From Pseudomonas arsenicoxydans (lineage in GTDB: Bacteria; Pseudomonadota; Gammaproteobacteria; Pseudomonadales; Pseudomonadaceae): a DNA stretch of 64,000 bases. The notes below the pieces were generated by a model. That model was not told where the DNA came from. It saw only the letters and a program-made list of their open reading frames with translations, and made no database searches. Location: assembly GCF_900103875.1 (NCBI RefSeq), contig NZ_LT629705.1:1378501-1442500 (forward strand), in the 5' to 3' direction. Made by a program: the position numbers and the translations under genes. Below, piece by piece: positions 54,268 to 63,816 of the stretch. Numbering within the stretch: position 1 is the stretch's first letter; every line of letters begins with the position of its first letter.

Positions 54268-55050
54268 ATGGAATTTCTGCTCTATCTGGCGCTGGGCGCC
54301 TGCGCAGGCGTGCTGGCCGGGCTGTTCGGGGTTGGTGGCGGGATCATTATTGTCCCGGTGCTGGTGTTCAGTTTTACCCTGCAAGGCTTCGATCCATCGA
54401 TCTTGACCCACCTGGCGGTCGGTACGTCCCTGGCCACGATTATCTTTACGTCGGTCAACGCGGTACGCGAACACCATCGTCGCGGGGCTGTGCGCTGGCC
54501 GATATTTGTCTGGCTGACCGTTGGTATTCTGATGGGGGCCGGTTTCGGCGCGCTGACGGCGGAAGCTATTTCCGGCCCGAACCTGCAAAAGATCATCGGC
54601 GTGTTCGCCCTGGTCATCGCCGCGCAACTGGCGCTGGATGTCAAACCCAAGGCCAGCCGAACGGTGCCGGGTAAAGTTGGTCTGACCGTGGCCGGCAGTG
54701 TGATTGGCTGGGCTTCGGCGATTTTCGGCATTGGCGGCGGCTCGCTGACCGTGCCGTTCCTGACCTGGCGCAGTGTGCCGATGCAGCAAGCCGTGGCGAC
54801 GTCATCAGCCTGCGGGCTGCCGATTGCCCTGGCCAGTGCTTTAAGTTTCATGATTCTGGGGTGGCACGATCCGTTGCTGCCGGCCCATAGTCTCGGTTTC
54901 ATTTATTTGCCGGCGTTGTTGGGGATTGCCCTGACCAGCATGTTCTTCGCCCGCATTGGCGCGCGACTGGCCCACAGGCTGTCGCCGAAGTTGCTGAAAA
55001 GACTGTTCGCCGCTTTGCTGTTCTGCGTGGGCCTGAATTTTCTGCTCTGA
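54268..55050 (+). CDS. TauE/SafE-family anion exporter
   Basis: 260 residues from ATG 54268; an upstream ATG in frame at 54145 would add 41 non-conserved residues. About eight membrane helices in two repeats, each starting with a glycine-rich turn: GVLAGLFGVGGGIIIVPVLV and IGWASAIFGIGGGSLTVPFL. Members export sulfite, sulfoacetate or similar organic anions. It is far from the ssu cluster and precedes lgt, an order I recall as conserved (PA0340–PA0341), so a specific link with ssu is not implied. Confidence 0.9.
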   Translation: MEFLLYLALGACAGVLAGLFGVGGGIIIVPVLVFSFTLQGFDPSILTHLAVGTSLATIIFTSVNAVREHHRRGAVRWPIFVWLTVGILMGAGFGALTAEAISGPNLQKIIGVFALVIAAQLALDVKPKASRTVPGKVGLTVAGSVIGWASAIFGIGGGSLTVPFLTWRSVPMQQAVATSSACGLPIALASALSFMILGWHDPLLPAHSLGFIYLPALLGIALTSMFFARIGARLAHRLSPKLLKRLFAALLFCVGLNFLL

Positions 55051-55133
55051 GCCTTACCGCAATCCTGGCTTAATCCTGGCGTGACAGCGTTGCCCGGGAA
55101 TTTTGAAGGTTTCAACTCTAACAAGGAGTCGCA

Positions 55134-55946
55134 ATGCTGCCTTACCCGCAGATCGACCCGGTGGCCCTGGCCATCGGTCCGCTGAAAATCCACTGGTACG
55201 GTTTGATGTACCTGATCGGCATTGGCGGTGCGTGGCTGCTGGCGTCACGCCGGCTCAACCGCTTCGACCCGACCTGGACCAAGGAAAAGCTTTCCGACAT
55301 GGTCTTCTGGATGTCGATGGGCGTCATTGTCGGCGGCCGCCTCGGTTATGTGCTGTTCTACGATCTGCACGCTTATCTCGCCAACCCGACACTGATTTTT
55401 GAAGTGTGGAAGGGCGGCATGTCGTTCCACGGCGGGTTTATCGGCGTGATGCTGGCGGCGTTGTGGTTCGGGAGAAAGAACGGCAAGTCGTTCTTCCAGC
55501 TGATGGACTTTGTGGCGCCGATGGTGCCGATTGGCTTGGGTGCCGGGCGTATCGGCAACTTCATCAATGCCGAGTTGTGGGGCAAGCCGACCGACGTGCC
55601 GTGGGCGATGATCTTCCCGCCGTTCAGCGATCCGGCGCAGTTGCCGCGTCACCCGTCGCAGCTGTATCAATTCGCACTGGAGGGTGTGGCGCTGTTCCTG
55701 ATTCTCTGGCTGTTCTCGCGCAAGCCGCGGCCGACCATGGCCGTGTCTGGGATGTTCGCGCTGTTTTACGGCATCTTCCGTTTCATCGTCGAATTCGTCC
55801 GCGTGCCGGATGCGCAACTGGGCTATCTGGCCTGGAACTGGCTGACCATGGGCCAGGTGCTCTGCGTTCCGATGATCGTCGCCGGGCTGTTCCTGATCTG
55901 GCTGGCCTATCATCGCGCCCCGGCGGCCCCAGCGGCGGCAGTATAA
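55134..55946 (+). CDS. lgt: Prolipoprotein diacylglyceryl transferase
   Basis: 270 residues, seven membrane helices. It transfers diacylglycerol from phosphatidylglycerol to the lipobox Cys. Essential motifs: [13 protein letters not shown] (His), the Lgt signature [15 protein letters not shown] (Arg, Asn) and [14 protein letters not shown]. Ribosome site AAGGAGTCGC. Confidence 0.97.
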   Translation: MLPYPQIDPVALAIGPLKIHWYGLMYLIGIGGAWLLASRRLNRFDPTWTKEKLSDMVFWMSMGVIVGGRLGYVLFYDLHAYLANPTLIFEVWKGGMSFHGGFIGVMLAALWFGRKNGKSFFQLMDFVAPMVPIGLGAGRIGNFINAELWGKPTDVPWAMIFPPFSDPAQLPRHPSQLYQFALEGVALFLILWLFSRKPRPTMAVSGMFALFYGIFRFIVEFVRVPDAQLGYLAWNWLTMGQVLCVPMIVAGLFLIWLAYHRAPAAPAAAV

Positions 55947-55953
55947 ATTCGAT

Positions 55954-55973
55954 CCCGGGGCTTTGGCCCCGGG
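55954..55973 (+). terminator. GC hairpin between lgt and thyA
   Basis: CCCGGGGC-TTTG-GCCCCGGG, a strong 8-bp stem, but with no T-run afterwards. It may weaken read-through or stabilise the lgt mRNA rather than fully terminate. Confidence 0.5.
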
Positions 55974-55993
55974 TTCAAGGACACAGGTAACTC

Positions 55994-56965
55994 ATGAAGC
56001 AATATCTCGAACTGGTCGCCCACGTCATCAAGAACGGCACCAAGCAGGCCAACCGCACTGGCGTAAACACCATCAGCTTCCCCGGCGCGATGTTGCGCTA
56101 TGACCTGAAGGAAGGTTTCCCGGCGATCACCACCCGCAAGATGGCCTTCAAGTCGGCCATCGGCGAGATGTGTGGTTTCCTGCGTGGGGTGAACAACGCC
56201 GCCGAATTCCGTGCACTGGGCTGCAAGGTCTGGGATCAGAACGCCAACGAAAACGCCCAGTGGCTGGCCAACCCGTTCCGTCAGGGCGAGGATGACCTCG
56301 GCGAGATCTACGGCGTGCAATGGCGTAAATGGCCGGCGTACAAACAGATTCCGGTCAGCAATAAAGCCGCCATCGAGCAGACCCTGAGCCAGGGTTATCG
56401 TCAGATCGCTGAAGGCGAAGAAAACGGTCAAGCCTATGTGGTGCTGTACAAGGCCATCGACCAGATCCGCCAGTGCGTCGACACCATCATCAAGGACCCG
56501 GGCAGCCGGCGCATCCTGTTCCACGGCTGGAACGTTGCGCAGCTCGACGAAATGGCCCTGCCGCCGTGCCACTTGCTCTACCAGTTCCACCCGAATGTGG
56601 AGACCAAAGAGATCTCTTTGACGCTCTACATCCGCTCCAACGACCTGGGCCTTGGCACGCCGTTCAACCTCACCGAAGGCGCTGCGCTGTTGAGCCTGAT
56701 CGGTCGCCTGACCGGTTACACGCCGCGCTGGTTCACCTATTTCATCGGTGATGCCCACGTCTACGAAAACCACCTGGACATGCTCAACGAACAGATCAAG
56801 CGCGAGCCGTTCCCGATGCCGAAACTGGTGATCAGCGATCGTGTGCCGGAATTTGCCGAGACCGGTGTTTATCAGCCGGAGTGGCTGGAGTTGATCGAAC
56901 CGAGCGATTTCTCGCTTGAGGGTTATCAGCACCACGCCCCAATGACCGCGCCGATGGCGGTCTGA
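55994..56965 (+). CDS. thyA: Thymidylate synthase
   Basis: 323 residues. It methylates dUMP with methylene-THF. Catalytic Cys192 lies in [12 protein letters not shown]. Other motifs: [19 protein letters not shown], and the dUMP/folate region [20 protein letters not shown]. It is longer than the 264-residue E. coli enzyme because of an insert around 110–160 ([12 protein letters not shown]...[11 protein letters not shown]), a known feature of one bacterial ThyA subgroup. Confidence 0.97.
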   Translation: MKQYLELVAHVIKNGTKQANRTGVNTISFPGAMLRYDLKEGFPAITTRKMAFKSAIGEMCGFLRGVNNAAEFRALGCKVWDQNANENAQWLANPFRQGEDDLGEIYGVQWRKWPAYKQIPVSNKAAIEQTLSQGYRQIAEGEENGQAYVVLYKAIDQIRQCVDTIIKDPGSRRILFHGWNVAQLDEMALPPCHLLYQFHPNVETKEISLTLYIRSNDLGLGTPFNLTEGAALLSLIGRLTGYTPRWFTYFIGDAHVYENHLDMLNEQIKREPFPMPKLVISDRVPEFAETGVYQPEWLELIEPSDFSLEGYQHHAPMTAPMAV

Positions 56966-56980
56966 AGCCTCGTCCCGATC

Positions 56981-57015
56981 CCCTGTAGGAGCAGCCTTCG
57001 GCAGCTCCTACAGGG
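56981..57015. terminator. Hairpin between convergent thyA and cadR
   Basis: CCTGTAGGAGCAGCC / GGCAGCTCCTACAGG-type stem with a short TTC loop and one mismatch. It shares the GTAGGAGC core of the repeat at 39650. Confidence 0.75.
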
Positions 57016-57027
57016 TGTGTGGTGTTC

Positions 57028-57477
57028 TTAGTGGCCGTGGCTGCGGCCCACATGGGAATGCTCTACGTCCGTCGACACAACCCCGCCACTCACCTCCAGC
57101 CGCTGCAAAATCCCGCACTGATCGATGTCCGGCCCTTCGCTACAGCGTTGGCGCAGGTCGAGCAATTGCGTCTGCAATGCCAACAACCCATCGATCCGCA
57201 ACTTGACGTGATGAATGTGTTCATCGATCAGTGCGTTGACGTTTTCGCACTGATCCTGCGGGCTGTCGCGCAGGGCCAGCAGGCTGCGGATTTCTTCGAG
57301 GGTCATGTCGAGGGTGCGGCAATTGCGGATAAAGGTCAGGCGCTCGGCGTGGGCCTGGGTGTAGACGCGGTAGTTGCCATCGCTGCGGGCCGGCTCCGGC
57401 AGCAGGTTTTCCCGCTCGTAATAGCGGATGGTTTCGACAGCGCAGTCGGTCAGTTTGGCCAGTTCTCCGATCTTCAT
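57028..57477 (-). CDS. cadR: MerR-family cadmium/lead-responsive regulator
   Basis: 149 residues from ATG 57477 (MKIGELAKLTDCAVETIRYY); a longer frame would run across the operator. The MerR HTH is followed by a dimer helix, then metal-binding Cys residues: NCRTLD, QCENVN and RCSEGPDIDQCGIL, the pattern of CadR/PbrR. The His-rich tail HSHVGRSHGH matches CadR of Pseudomonas. It is divergent from cadA, whose promoter carries a MerR-type dyad. Confidence 0.94.
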   Translation of the reverse strand: MKIGELAKLTDCAVETIRYYERENLLPEPARSDGNYRVYTQAHAERLTFIRNCRTLDMTLEEIRSLLALRDSPQDQCENVNALIDEHIHHVKLRIDGLLALQTQLLDLRQRCSEGPDIDQCGILQRLEVSGGVVSTDVEHSHVGRSHGH

Positions 57478-57500
57478 TGCGACAATCTCCAAAAGGTTGC

Positions 57501-57531
57501 TTGACCCTATAGTGGCTACAGGGTCTTTACT
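57501..57531 (+). promoter_or_regulatory. MerR-type cadA promoter/operator
   Basis: TTGACC (57501–57506, −35) and TTTACT (57526–57531, −10) are separated by 19 bp. The dyad ACCCTATAGTG / CTACAGGGT (57504–57524) fills the spacer. A long spacer holding the operator is the hallmark of MerR regulators, which untwist the DNA when metal binds. It lies 31 bp before the cadA start. Confidence 0.88.
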
Positions 57532-57561
57532 TGGCAACAGGCACCTTTATGGACGCGACCA

Positions 57562-59847
57562 ATGAGCGATTCCCTTCACACCCACAAACCCGAGGCTGAT
57601 CACGATCACGATCACGATCACGATCACGATCACAGCCACAAGCTGCAGCCTGTGCAGAAGCATGAGCATGGCGGCCACGGGGACTCCTGCTGTTCGGCCA
57701 AAGTGGCAGCACCGTCGCGGGTCTTGCTGAGCGAAACCCCGACCGCCGGCGCGCGGCTGAGCAGTTTTCGCATCGACGCGATGGACTGTCCGACCGAGCA
57801 GACGCTGATCCAGAACAAACTGGGCAAGCTTTCGGGTGTGCAGCAGCTGGAATTCAACCTGATCAACCGCGTATTGGGCGTCACCCACGACCTGCCGAGC
57901 ACGGCGCCGATTATCGAGGCGATCAAGTCGCTGGGCATGGTCGCCGAGCCGATGGATCAGGGCACCGAAACGCCGGCACCGGTTCCTGAGAAAAAACACT
58001 GGTGGCCCCTGGCGCTGTCCGGTGTCGCTGCGCTCGCCGCCGAAGTTATCCACTTCACCAACGCTGCGCCGACCTGGGTCGTGGCAATCATCGCGCTGGT
58101 CTCGATCCTCAGCGGCGGCCTGACCACTTACAAAAAGGGCTGGATCGCGCTCAAGAACCTCAACCTGAACATCAACGCACTGATGAGCATCGCGGTGACC
58201 GGCGCGATCCTGATCGGCCAATGGCCGGAAGCGGCGATGGTGATGTTCCTGTTCACCGTGGCCGAGTTGATCGAAGCCAAGTCGCTGGACCGGGCCCGTA
58301 ATGCCATTGGCGGCCTGATGCAAATGGCGCCGGAACAGGCCACGGTGCTCCAGGCCGACGGGAACTGGGTCGAGCAAGACGTCAAAACCATCGAACTGGG
58401 CGCGCGAGTGCGAGTGCGTCCCGGCGAGCGGGTTGGCCTGGACGGCGAAGTGGTGTCGGGCAGTTCGACCGTCGATCAGGCGCCGATCACCGGCGAAAGC
58501 CTGCCGGTGGAGAAAACCGTCGGTGACAAAGTCTTCGCCGGCACCATCAACCAGTCGGGCTCGTTGGAATACACCGTGACCGCTGCGGCCAATAACTCGA
58601 CCCTGGCGCGGATCATCCACGCCGTCGAACAGGCCCAGGGCGCGCGTGCGCCGACCCAGCGCTTCGTCGATCAGTTCTCGAAAATCTACACGCCGGCAGT
58701 GTTCATCCTTGCCTTGGCTGTCGCGGTCATCCCGCCGTTGTTCATGGGCGCCGTCTGGTTCGACTGGATCTACCGGGCGCTGGTGTTGCTGGTGGTCGCC
58801 TGCCCTTGTGCACTGGTGATTTCCACGCCGGTAACCATTGTCAGCGGTCTCGCCGCGGCGGCGCGTAAAGGCATTCTGGTCAAGGGCGGCGTCTATCTGG
58901 AGGGCGGTTACAAGCTCGATTATCTGGCCTTGGACAAGACCGGCACGATCACCCACGGCAAACCGGTGCAGACCGACTACCTGTCACTTGATCCGACCGC
59001 CGAGGAAACAGCCCCGGCGATTGCCGCTGCGTTGGCCGGTCGCTCGGATCACCCGGTGTCGTTGGCCATCGCCAACGCGGCCGTGGATAAATACCCTTTG
59101 CCGCTCGTTGTGGATAACTTCGAGGCGCTGGCTGGACGTGGTGTACGGGGCGAAATCAACGGTCAGGTCTACCATCTTGGTAATCACCGCTTGGTGGAAG
59201 AACTGAACCTGTGCTCACCCGCGCTGGAAGAAAAGCTGTTTGCGCTGGAGAAACAGGGCAAGTCCGTGGTGTTGCTGCTCGACAAGTCTGGCCCGTTGGC
59301 GCTGTTCGCCGTGGCCGACACCGTGAAGGAGTCCAGCCGCGAGGCGATTCGGCAGCTGCACGAACTGGGCATCAAAACCATGATGCTGACCGGCGACAAC
59401 GTCCACACCGCGCAGGCGATTGCCGAGCAAGTAGGCATCGATGTAGCCAGAGGCGATCTGCTGCCGGCTGAAAAACTGCAAGCCATCGAAGCGCTTTATG
59501 CACAAGGTCACCACGTCGGTATGGTCGGTGATGGCATCAACGATGCGCCGGCGCTGGCCCGTGCCGAGATCGGTTTCGCCATGGCTGCTGCGGGCACCGA
59601 TACCGCCATCGAGACCGCTGATGTCGCCCTGATGGACGATGATCTGCGCAAGATTCCAACGTTTATCCGACTGTCGCGGCAAACATCGAGCATCCTCAAA
59701 CAGAACATTGCCCTCGCGTTGATCATCAAGGTGATCTTTCTTGGGGTAACCTTCGCCGGGATCGCCACCATGTGGATGGCGGTTTTCGCCGACATGGGCG
59801 TGAGCTTGTTGGTGGTGTTCAACGGTTTGCGCCTGTTGCGCAAATAA
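57562..59847 (+). CDS. cadA: Cd/Zn/Pb-exporting P1B-type ATPase
   Basis: 761 residues. The His-rich N-terminus (DHDHDHDHDHDHSH at about 13–26, encoded by six GATCAC units) is followed by one heavy-metal-associated domain whose site is MDCPTE (Cys76, Glu79) rather than CxxC. Membrane segments begin near 150. CPC (414–416) is the transmembrane metal site. The phosphorylated Asp458 lies in DKTGTITHG, the hinge in MVGDGINDAPALA. It exports Cd2+, Zn2+ or Pb2+ under CadR control. Confidence 0.95.
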   Translation: MSDSLHTHKPEADHDHDHDHDHDHSHKLQPVQKHEHGGHGDSCCSAKVAAPSRVLLSETPTAGARLSSFRIDAMDCPTEQTLIQNKLGKLSGVQQLEFNLINRVLGVTHDLPSTAPIIEAIKSLGMVAEPMDQGTETPAPVPEKKHWWPLALSGVAALAAEVIHFTNAAPTWVVAIIALVSILSGGLTTYKKGWIALKNLNLNINALMSIAVTGAILIGQWPEAAMVMFLFTVAELIEAKSLDRARNAIGGLMQMAPEQATVLQADGNWVEQDVKTIELGARVRVRPGERVGLDGEVVSGSSTVDQAPITGESLPVEKTVGDKVFAGTINQSGSLEYTVTAAANNSTLARIIHAVEQAQGARAPTQRFVDQFSKIYTPAVFILALAVAVIPPLFMGAVWFDWIYRALVLLVVACPCALVISTPVTIVSGLAAAARKGILVKGGVYLEGGYKLDYLALDKTGTITHGKPVQTDYLSLDPTAEETAPAIAAALAGRSDHPVSLAIANAAVDKYPLPLVVDNFEALAGRGVRGEINGQVYHLGNHRLVEELNLCSPALEEKLFALEKQGKSVVLLLDKSGPLALFAVADTVKESSREAIRQLHELGIKTMMLTGDNVHTAQAIAEQVGIDVARGDLLPAEKLQAIEALYAQGHHVGMVGDGINDAPALARAEIGFAMAAAGTDTAIETADVALMDDDLRKIPTFIRLSRQTSSILKQNIALALIIKVIFLGVTFAGIATMWMAVFADMGVSLLVVFNGLRLLRK
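57598..57633 (+). repeat. In-frame GATCAC hexamer repeat (6 copies)
   Basis: Six perfect copies of GATCAC encode Asp-His pairs near the CadA N-terminus. Perfect short tandem repeats can change copy number by slippage; here each unit adds or removes one Asp-His pair without a frameshift. Confidence 0.9.
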
Positions 59848-59863
59848 TCGATGGGGGAAGGGT

Positions 59864-60727
59864 GTGCTGAGTGCCGAGCTGAAGGCGTTTTACATGGTGG
59901 CCCGTCTGGGCAGCATCACTTTGGCGGCGAAAAAGCTTGGTCTGAGCCAACCCACCGTGACAACGCAGATCCGCAACCTGGAAAGCCAGTACTCGGTTGA
60001 GCTGTTCTACCGGGGCGGTCGTCGCCTCAGCGTCAGCGATGAAGGCGCGCGCCTGCTGCCGATGGTCAAGGCGCTGTTGCAACAGGAAGCCGACATCGAG
60101 TTTTTCCTGCGCAACAGCGGCCAGGTCCAGGGCACCTTGCGCATCGCCGCCACTGCGCCGTATTACATCCTTGATCTGGTCAAGACCTTCCGCGAGCGTT
60201 TGCCGCACGTGGAAGTGTCGGTAGAAATCGGCAACTCCCAGCAGGTACTCGAAGCGCTGGAGGAATACCGGGTGGATGTCGCCGCATCGTCACAGTTGCT
60301 CGACGATGCGCGCTTGATTCGCCGGGTGCTCGGCAGTGATCCGTTGGTACTCGCGGTGCATCGCAATCATCCGCTGGCGGTGCATGACCATGTGCCGCTC
60401 AGTGCACTGGCCGGGCATACGTTGTTGATGAGGGAGCCGGGCTCCACCACCCGGCGCCTGACTGAGGAATTACTGGCCAATGCAGGCGTGAGTTTCGGGC
60501 CGCTGCTGGAAATCGGCAGCCGTGAATCGATTCGTGAAGCGGTGCTGCGCAACATCGGCATCAGCATCATTGCCCGGCAGGAAGTGCCGCACGACCCGCA
60601 ATTGCGCGTGCTGACCCTCGAGAATGCACCGCAGATTCCCGAGTATTTGTATTGCCTCAAGGAAAGGAAGGGCGCGCGGCTGCCGGCGGCGTTTCTCGGG
60701 GTGGCGCAGGAAATGGCGCCGGCCTGA
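59864..60727 (+). CDS. LysR-type regulator, aminoethylphosphonate-associated
   Basis: 287 residues from a GTG at 59864 (MLSAELKAFYMVARLGSITLAAKKLGLSQPTVTTQIRNLE is the HTH region, quoted here only by its ends: MLSAELK...QIRNLE). The effector domain follows (RIAATAPYYILDLVKTFRERLP). This N-terminus matches LysR proteins found next to 2-aminoethylphosphonate uptake/catabolism genes, and exactly such a transporter follows. It starts 16 bp after cadA but probably belongs functionally to the downstream cluster. Confidence 0.82.
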   Translation: MLSAELKAFYMVARLGSITLAAKKLGLSQPTVTTQIRNLESQYSVELFYRGGRRLSVSDEGARLLPMVKALLQQEADIEFFLRNSGQVQGTLRIAATAPYYILDLVKTFRERLPHVEVSVEIGNSQQVLEALEEYRVDVAASSQLLDDARLIRRVLGSDPLVLAVHRNHPLAVHDHVPLSALAGHTLLMREPGSTTRRLTEELLANAGVSFGPLLEIGSRESIREAVLRNIGISIIARQEVPHDPQLRVLTLENAPQIPEYLYCLKERKGARLPAAFLGVAQEMAPA

Positions 60728-60749
60728 AAATCTTCAGTGCTAGTACCGG

Positions 60750-60848
60750 CCTCATCGCGGGCAAGCCCGCTCCCACAATGGGCAATGGTGTTCAAAAATC
60801 TGCTGCTCGCCACCGACCCCTGTGGGAGCGGGCTTGCCCGCGATGGCG
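60750..60848. repeat. REP pair (inverted)
   Basis: CATCGCGGGCAAGCCCGCTC and GAGCGGGCTTGCCCGCGATG, inverses, between the LysR gene and the phosphonate ATPase gene. The remaining ~130 bp to the ATPase start would hold its promoter; CATCCCTAGGATGG is a short palindrome there. Confidence 0.9.
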
Positions 60849-60977
60849 TCAGGTCAGGCTGCGCAAGTCTTGAACCCAAATCCTTGAATACCACTATCAG
60901 CCGTTTTTGCCTCACTGCCACATGACGGACGCATTACATCCCTAGGATGGCCTTCATCTGCTTGATGAGGCCTGTCC

Positions 60978-62054
60978 ATGAACCACTCGATCGCAACTGC
61001 CCTGACCAACCCCGGTGCCCCGATGAAGGTGCGTGGCGTGCAGAAACGCTTTGGCGCGTTCACCGCGCTGGATAACGTTTCCCTCGACGTGGCAGCCGGT
61101 GAACTGGTGTGCCTGCTCGGCCCGTCGGGCTGCGGCAAAACCACGTTGCTGCGGTGCATCGCCGGTCTGGAAAAGCAGGACAGCGGCGAGTTGTACCTCG
61201 GTGATCGCGACGTTTCCCACCTGGCGCCGCAAGCCCGGGACTACGGCATTCTGTTCCAGTCCTACGCGTTGTTCCCCAATCTCACCGTCGAAGCGAACAT
61301 TGCCTACGGCCTTGCCGGCAGTGGTCGCGATGAAGTGCGTCAGCGTGTCGGTCAGATGCTGGAACTGGTCGGCCTGATCGGCAGTGAGAAAAAATATCCC
61401 GGCCAATTGTCCGGCGGCCAACAGCAGCGAGTTGCACTGGCCCGCGCCTTGGCGCCAGCACCGTCCTTGTTGCTGCTGGACGAGCCGATGTCCGCCCTCG
61501 ACGCCCGGGTCCGCGAGCACCTGTGCACCGAACTGCGCCAACTGCAACGCAACCTCGGCGTCACCACCCTGATGGTCACTCACAATCAGGACGAGGCCAT
61601 GCTGATGGCCGACCGCATCGCCGTGATGAACAACGGCAAGGTCGAGCAATACGCCACGCCACAGGAAATCTATGATCGCCCGGCCACACCGTTTGTGGCT
61701 GAGTTCGTCGGTCAGGGCAACTGGCTGCCATTCCAGCGCAGCAGCGACAGCCATGCCCAGGTCGGCGGGATGAACATGCGCCTGGCCGAAGGCAGCGCCA
61801 AAACCGCGTCGGGCCGTTTGTTCTGCCGTCCGGAAGCCATCAACGTCAACCCGCCGGTGCATGAAGAAAACCTGTTCCCGGCCAAGGTTCGCGAAATCAC
61901 GTTCCTCGGCAACCGCTGCCGCATGAGCTTCGAGCTCGATCAATTGCCAGGTCATGCACTGCTGGCGGAATTGGCACCGCAAGACATGCCGCGTCTGGGC
62001 GCGCAGCAGATCATGGTCGCCTTGCCGCCACGCAGCCTGCAGGTGTTTGCCTGA
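60978..62054 (+). CDS. 2-aminoethylphosphonate ABC transporter ATPase
   Basis: 358 residues. Walker A LGPSGCGKTTLLRCI, signature [15 protein letters not shown], Walker B LLLLDEPMSALDARV, H-loop VTHNQDEAM, and a C-terminal TOBE-like region (FCRPEAINVNP). The N-terminus MKVRGVQKRFGAFTALDNVS resembles the putative aminoethylphosphonate transporter ATPases (TIGR03265 by memory). ATG 60978 is used; an in-frame ATG at 61023 is an alternative. The stop overlaps the next start by one base. Confidence 0.85.
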   Translation: MNHSIATALTNPGAPMKVRGVQKRFGAFTALDNVSLDVAAGELVCLLGPSGCGKTTLLRCIAGLEKQDSGELYLGDRDVSHLAPQARDYGILFQSYALFPNLTVEANIAYGLAGSGRDEVRQRVGQMLELVGLIGSEKKYPGQLSGGQQQRVALARALAPAPSLLLLDEPMSALDARVREHLCTELRQLQRNLGVTTLMVTHNQDEAMLMADRIAVMNNGKVEQYATPQEIYDRPATPFVAEFVGQGNWLPFQRSSDSHAQVGGMNMRLAEGSAKTASGRLFCRPEAINVNPPVHEENLFPAKVREITFLGNRCRMSFELDQLPGHALLAELAPQDMPRLGAQQIMVALPPRSLQVFA

Positions 62055-63778
62055 TGAGCGCGAACATCGCGCTGCCGATACCGCACAAGCAGGTTCGGCA
62101 GACCTCCCGTGCCGAGATTGGTGACCGGGTGTTCGTGGTCGGCGGCAAGGTTCTGTTGCTGGTGTTGTTGGGCGTCGCGGTGTTGATGCCGTTGCTGGCG
62201 ATCTTCTGGCGCGGCTTCAGTTCCGAAGCCGGGCAGGGCGGTGGCCTGGTCGCCGCCCGTGAGTTGGTGACCAGTGCGAACTTCCACTGGTTGCTCGGCA
62301 ACAGCCTGAAAGTTTCCCTCAGTGTCGCGGCCATCGTCGTACCGCTGGCTTATCTGTTTGCCTACGCGCTGCAACGCACATTGATCCCCGGCAAAGGCAT
62401 CTGGCGCGGCATGTCGCTATTGCCGTTGATGGCGCCGTCGATGCTGCCGGGCATTGCGCTGGTTTATCTGTTCGGCAATCAAGGCATGCTGCGCGGTTTG
62501 CTCTCGGACAACATCTACGGGTTCTGGGGCATTGTGCTCGGTGAAGTGATCTACACCTTCCCACACGCCTTGATGATTTTGCTGTCGGCGTTGTCCTTGG
62601 CGGATGCGCGACTGTTCGATGCCGCCTCAAGCATGGGCGCCAGCCCTGCGAAAGCCTTTCGCAGCATCACTTGGCCGGCCACCCGTCAGGCAGTGTTCGC
62701 GGCGTTTTGTCTGGTGTTCACCCTGACCATCACCGACTTCGGCGTGCCCGTGGTGGTTGGTGGTGACTATCAAGTCCTGGCGCTGGAAGCCTACAAAGCC
62801 GTGGTCGGCCAGCAACAGTTTGGACGGGGCGCGTTGATCGGCATGGTCTTGTTGCTGCCGGCATTGTTCAGTTTCGGAGTCGATGCGTGGCTGCGTCGGC
62901 GTCACGGCGACTCCATGAGCGGCCGCGCGCAAGTCTTCCAACCGGCACCGTCGAAGCTGCGCGACGGTTGCTACCTGGCCATCGTGCTGCTGATCTGCGC
63001 GGTGTTGCTGCTGGTGTTCGGCATGGCGGTGTTTTCATCGCTGGTGAAATTCTGGCCGTACAACCTGTCGCTGTCGCTCAACCATTACCAGTTCAACGAC
63101 ACGGCGGGCGGCGGTTGGCTGGCCTACGGCAACAGCGTGAAGATGGCCGTTTGCACGGCGTTGATCGGCAGCGTGCTGATCTTCACCGGCGCCTACCTGA
63201 TGGAAAAAACCAGGAGCCAGCGCGGGCTGAATCTGACGCTGCGCATGCTCAGTTTCGTACCGATGGCGGTGCCGGGTCTGGTGCTGGGCCTGGGTTACGT
63301 CTTCTTCTTCAACCTCAACGGCAACCCGCTGCATGTGCTCTACGGGACCATGACCCTGCTGGTGGTCTGCACCATTGCGCATTATTTGACCACCGCGCAA
63401 ATGACGGCCACCACCGCGCTGCGCCAACTCGATGCCGAGTTCGAAGCTGCCGCGCTGTCGCTCAAGGCGCCGCTGTATCGGCATTACCTGCGCGTCACGG
63501 TGCCGATCTGCCTGCCGGCGCTGCTGGACATCGTGCGCTACCTGTTCGTCTCGGCCATGACCACTGTCTCGGCGGCGATCTTCCTCTACAGCCCCGACAC
63601 CATCCTCGCGGCGGTGGCGGTGCTGAACATGGACGACGCCGGCAACGTCGGCGGCGCGGCGGCGATGTCGACCCTGATTCTGTTCACCTCGGCGGGCGTG
63701 TCCCTGCTGCTGGCCTGGGCTTCGCGCGGTTTGCTGCGCCGCTCCCAGGCCTGGCGGCAGACCGCGCCCGGTCATTGA
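62054..63778 (+). CDS. 2-aminoethylphosphonate ABC transporter permease (fused)
   Basis: 574 residues, two permease domains in one chain with about twelve membrane helices. The first EAA loop is ASSMGASPAKAFRSITWPA; the second is EAAALSLKAPLYRHYLRVTV. The double-permease layout matches iron(III)-type and putative aminoethylphosphonate permeases (TIGR03262 by memory). The phosphonate assignment rests on the LysR neighbour and the binding protein start. Confidence 0.85.
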   Translation: MSANIALPIPHKQVRQTSRAEIGDRVFVVGGKVLLLVLLGVAVLMPLLAIFWRGFSSEAGQGGGLVAARELVTSANFHWLLGNSLKVSLSVAAIVVPLAYLFAYALQRTLIPGKGIWRGMSLLPLMAPSMLPGIALVYLFGNQGMLRGLLSDNIYGFWGIVLGEVIYTFPHALMILLSALSLADARLFDAASSMGASPAKAFRSITWPATRQAVFAAFCLVFTLTITDFGVPVVVGGDYQVLALEAYKAVVGQQQFGRGALIGMVLLLPALFSFGVDAWLRRRHGDSMSGRAQVFQPAPSKLRDGCYLAIVLLICAVLLLVFGMAVFSSLVKFWPYNLSLSLNHYQFNDTAGGGWLAYGNSVKMAVCTALIGSVLIFTGAYLMEKTRSQRGLNLTLRMLSFVPMAVPGLVLGLGYVFFFNLNGNPLHVLYGTMTLLVVCTIAHYLTTAQMTATTALRQLDAEFEAAALSLKAPLYRHYLRVTVPICLPALLDIVRYLFVSAMTTVSAAIFLYSPDTILAAVAVLNMDDAGNVGGAAAMSTLILFTSAGVSLLLAWASRGLLRRSQAWRQTAPGH

Positions 63779-63816
63779 TTCCGTACAACCCCTCAACTCA
63801 AAAACAGGAAAAGATC

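Noticed and set aside
54268..55050. TauE/SafE exporter as part of the sulfonate system
   Set aside because: It is 34 kb from ssu and sits in a lgt–thyA neighbourhood that seems conserved in pseudomonads, so no functional link is supported.
57598..57633. GATCAC tandem units considered as a CRISPR or regulatory array
   Set aside because: Units are 6 bp, have no spacers and are in frame inside cadA.
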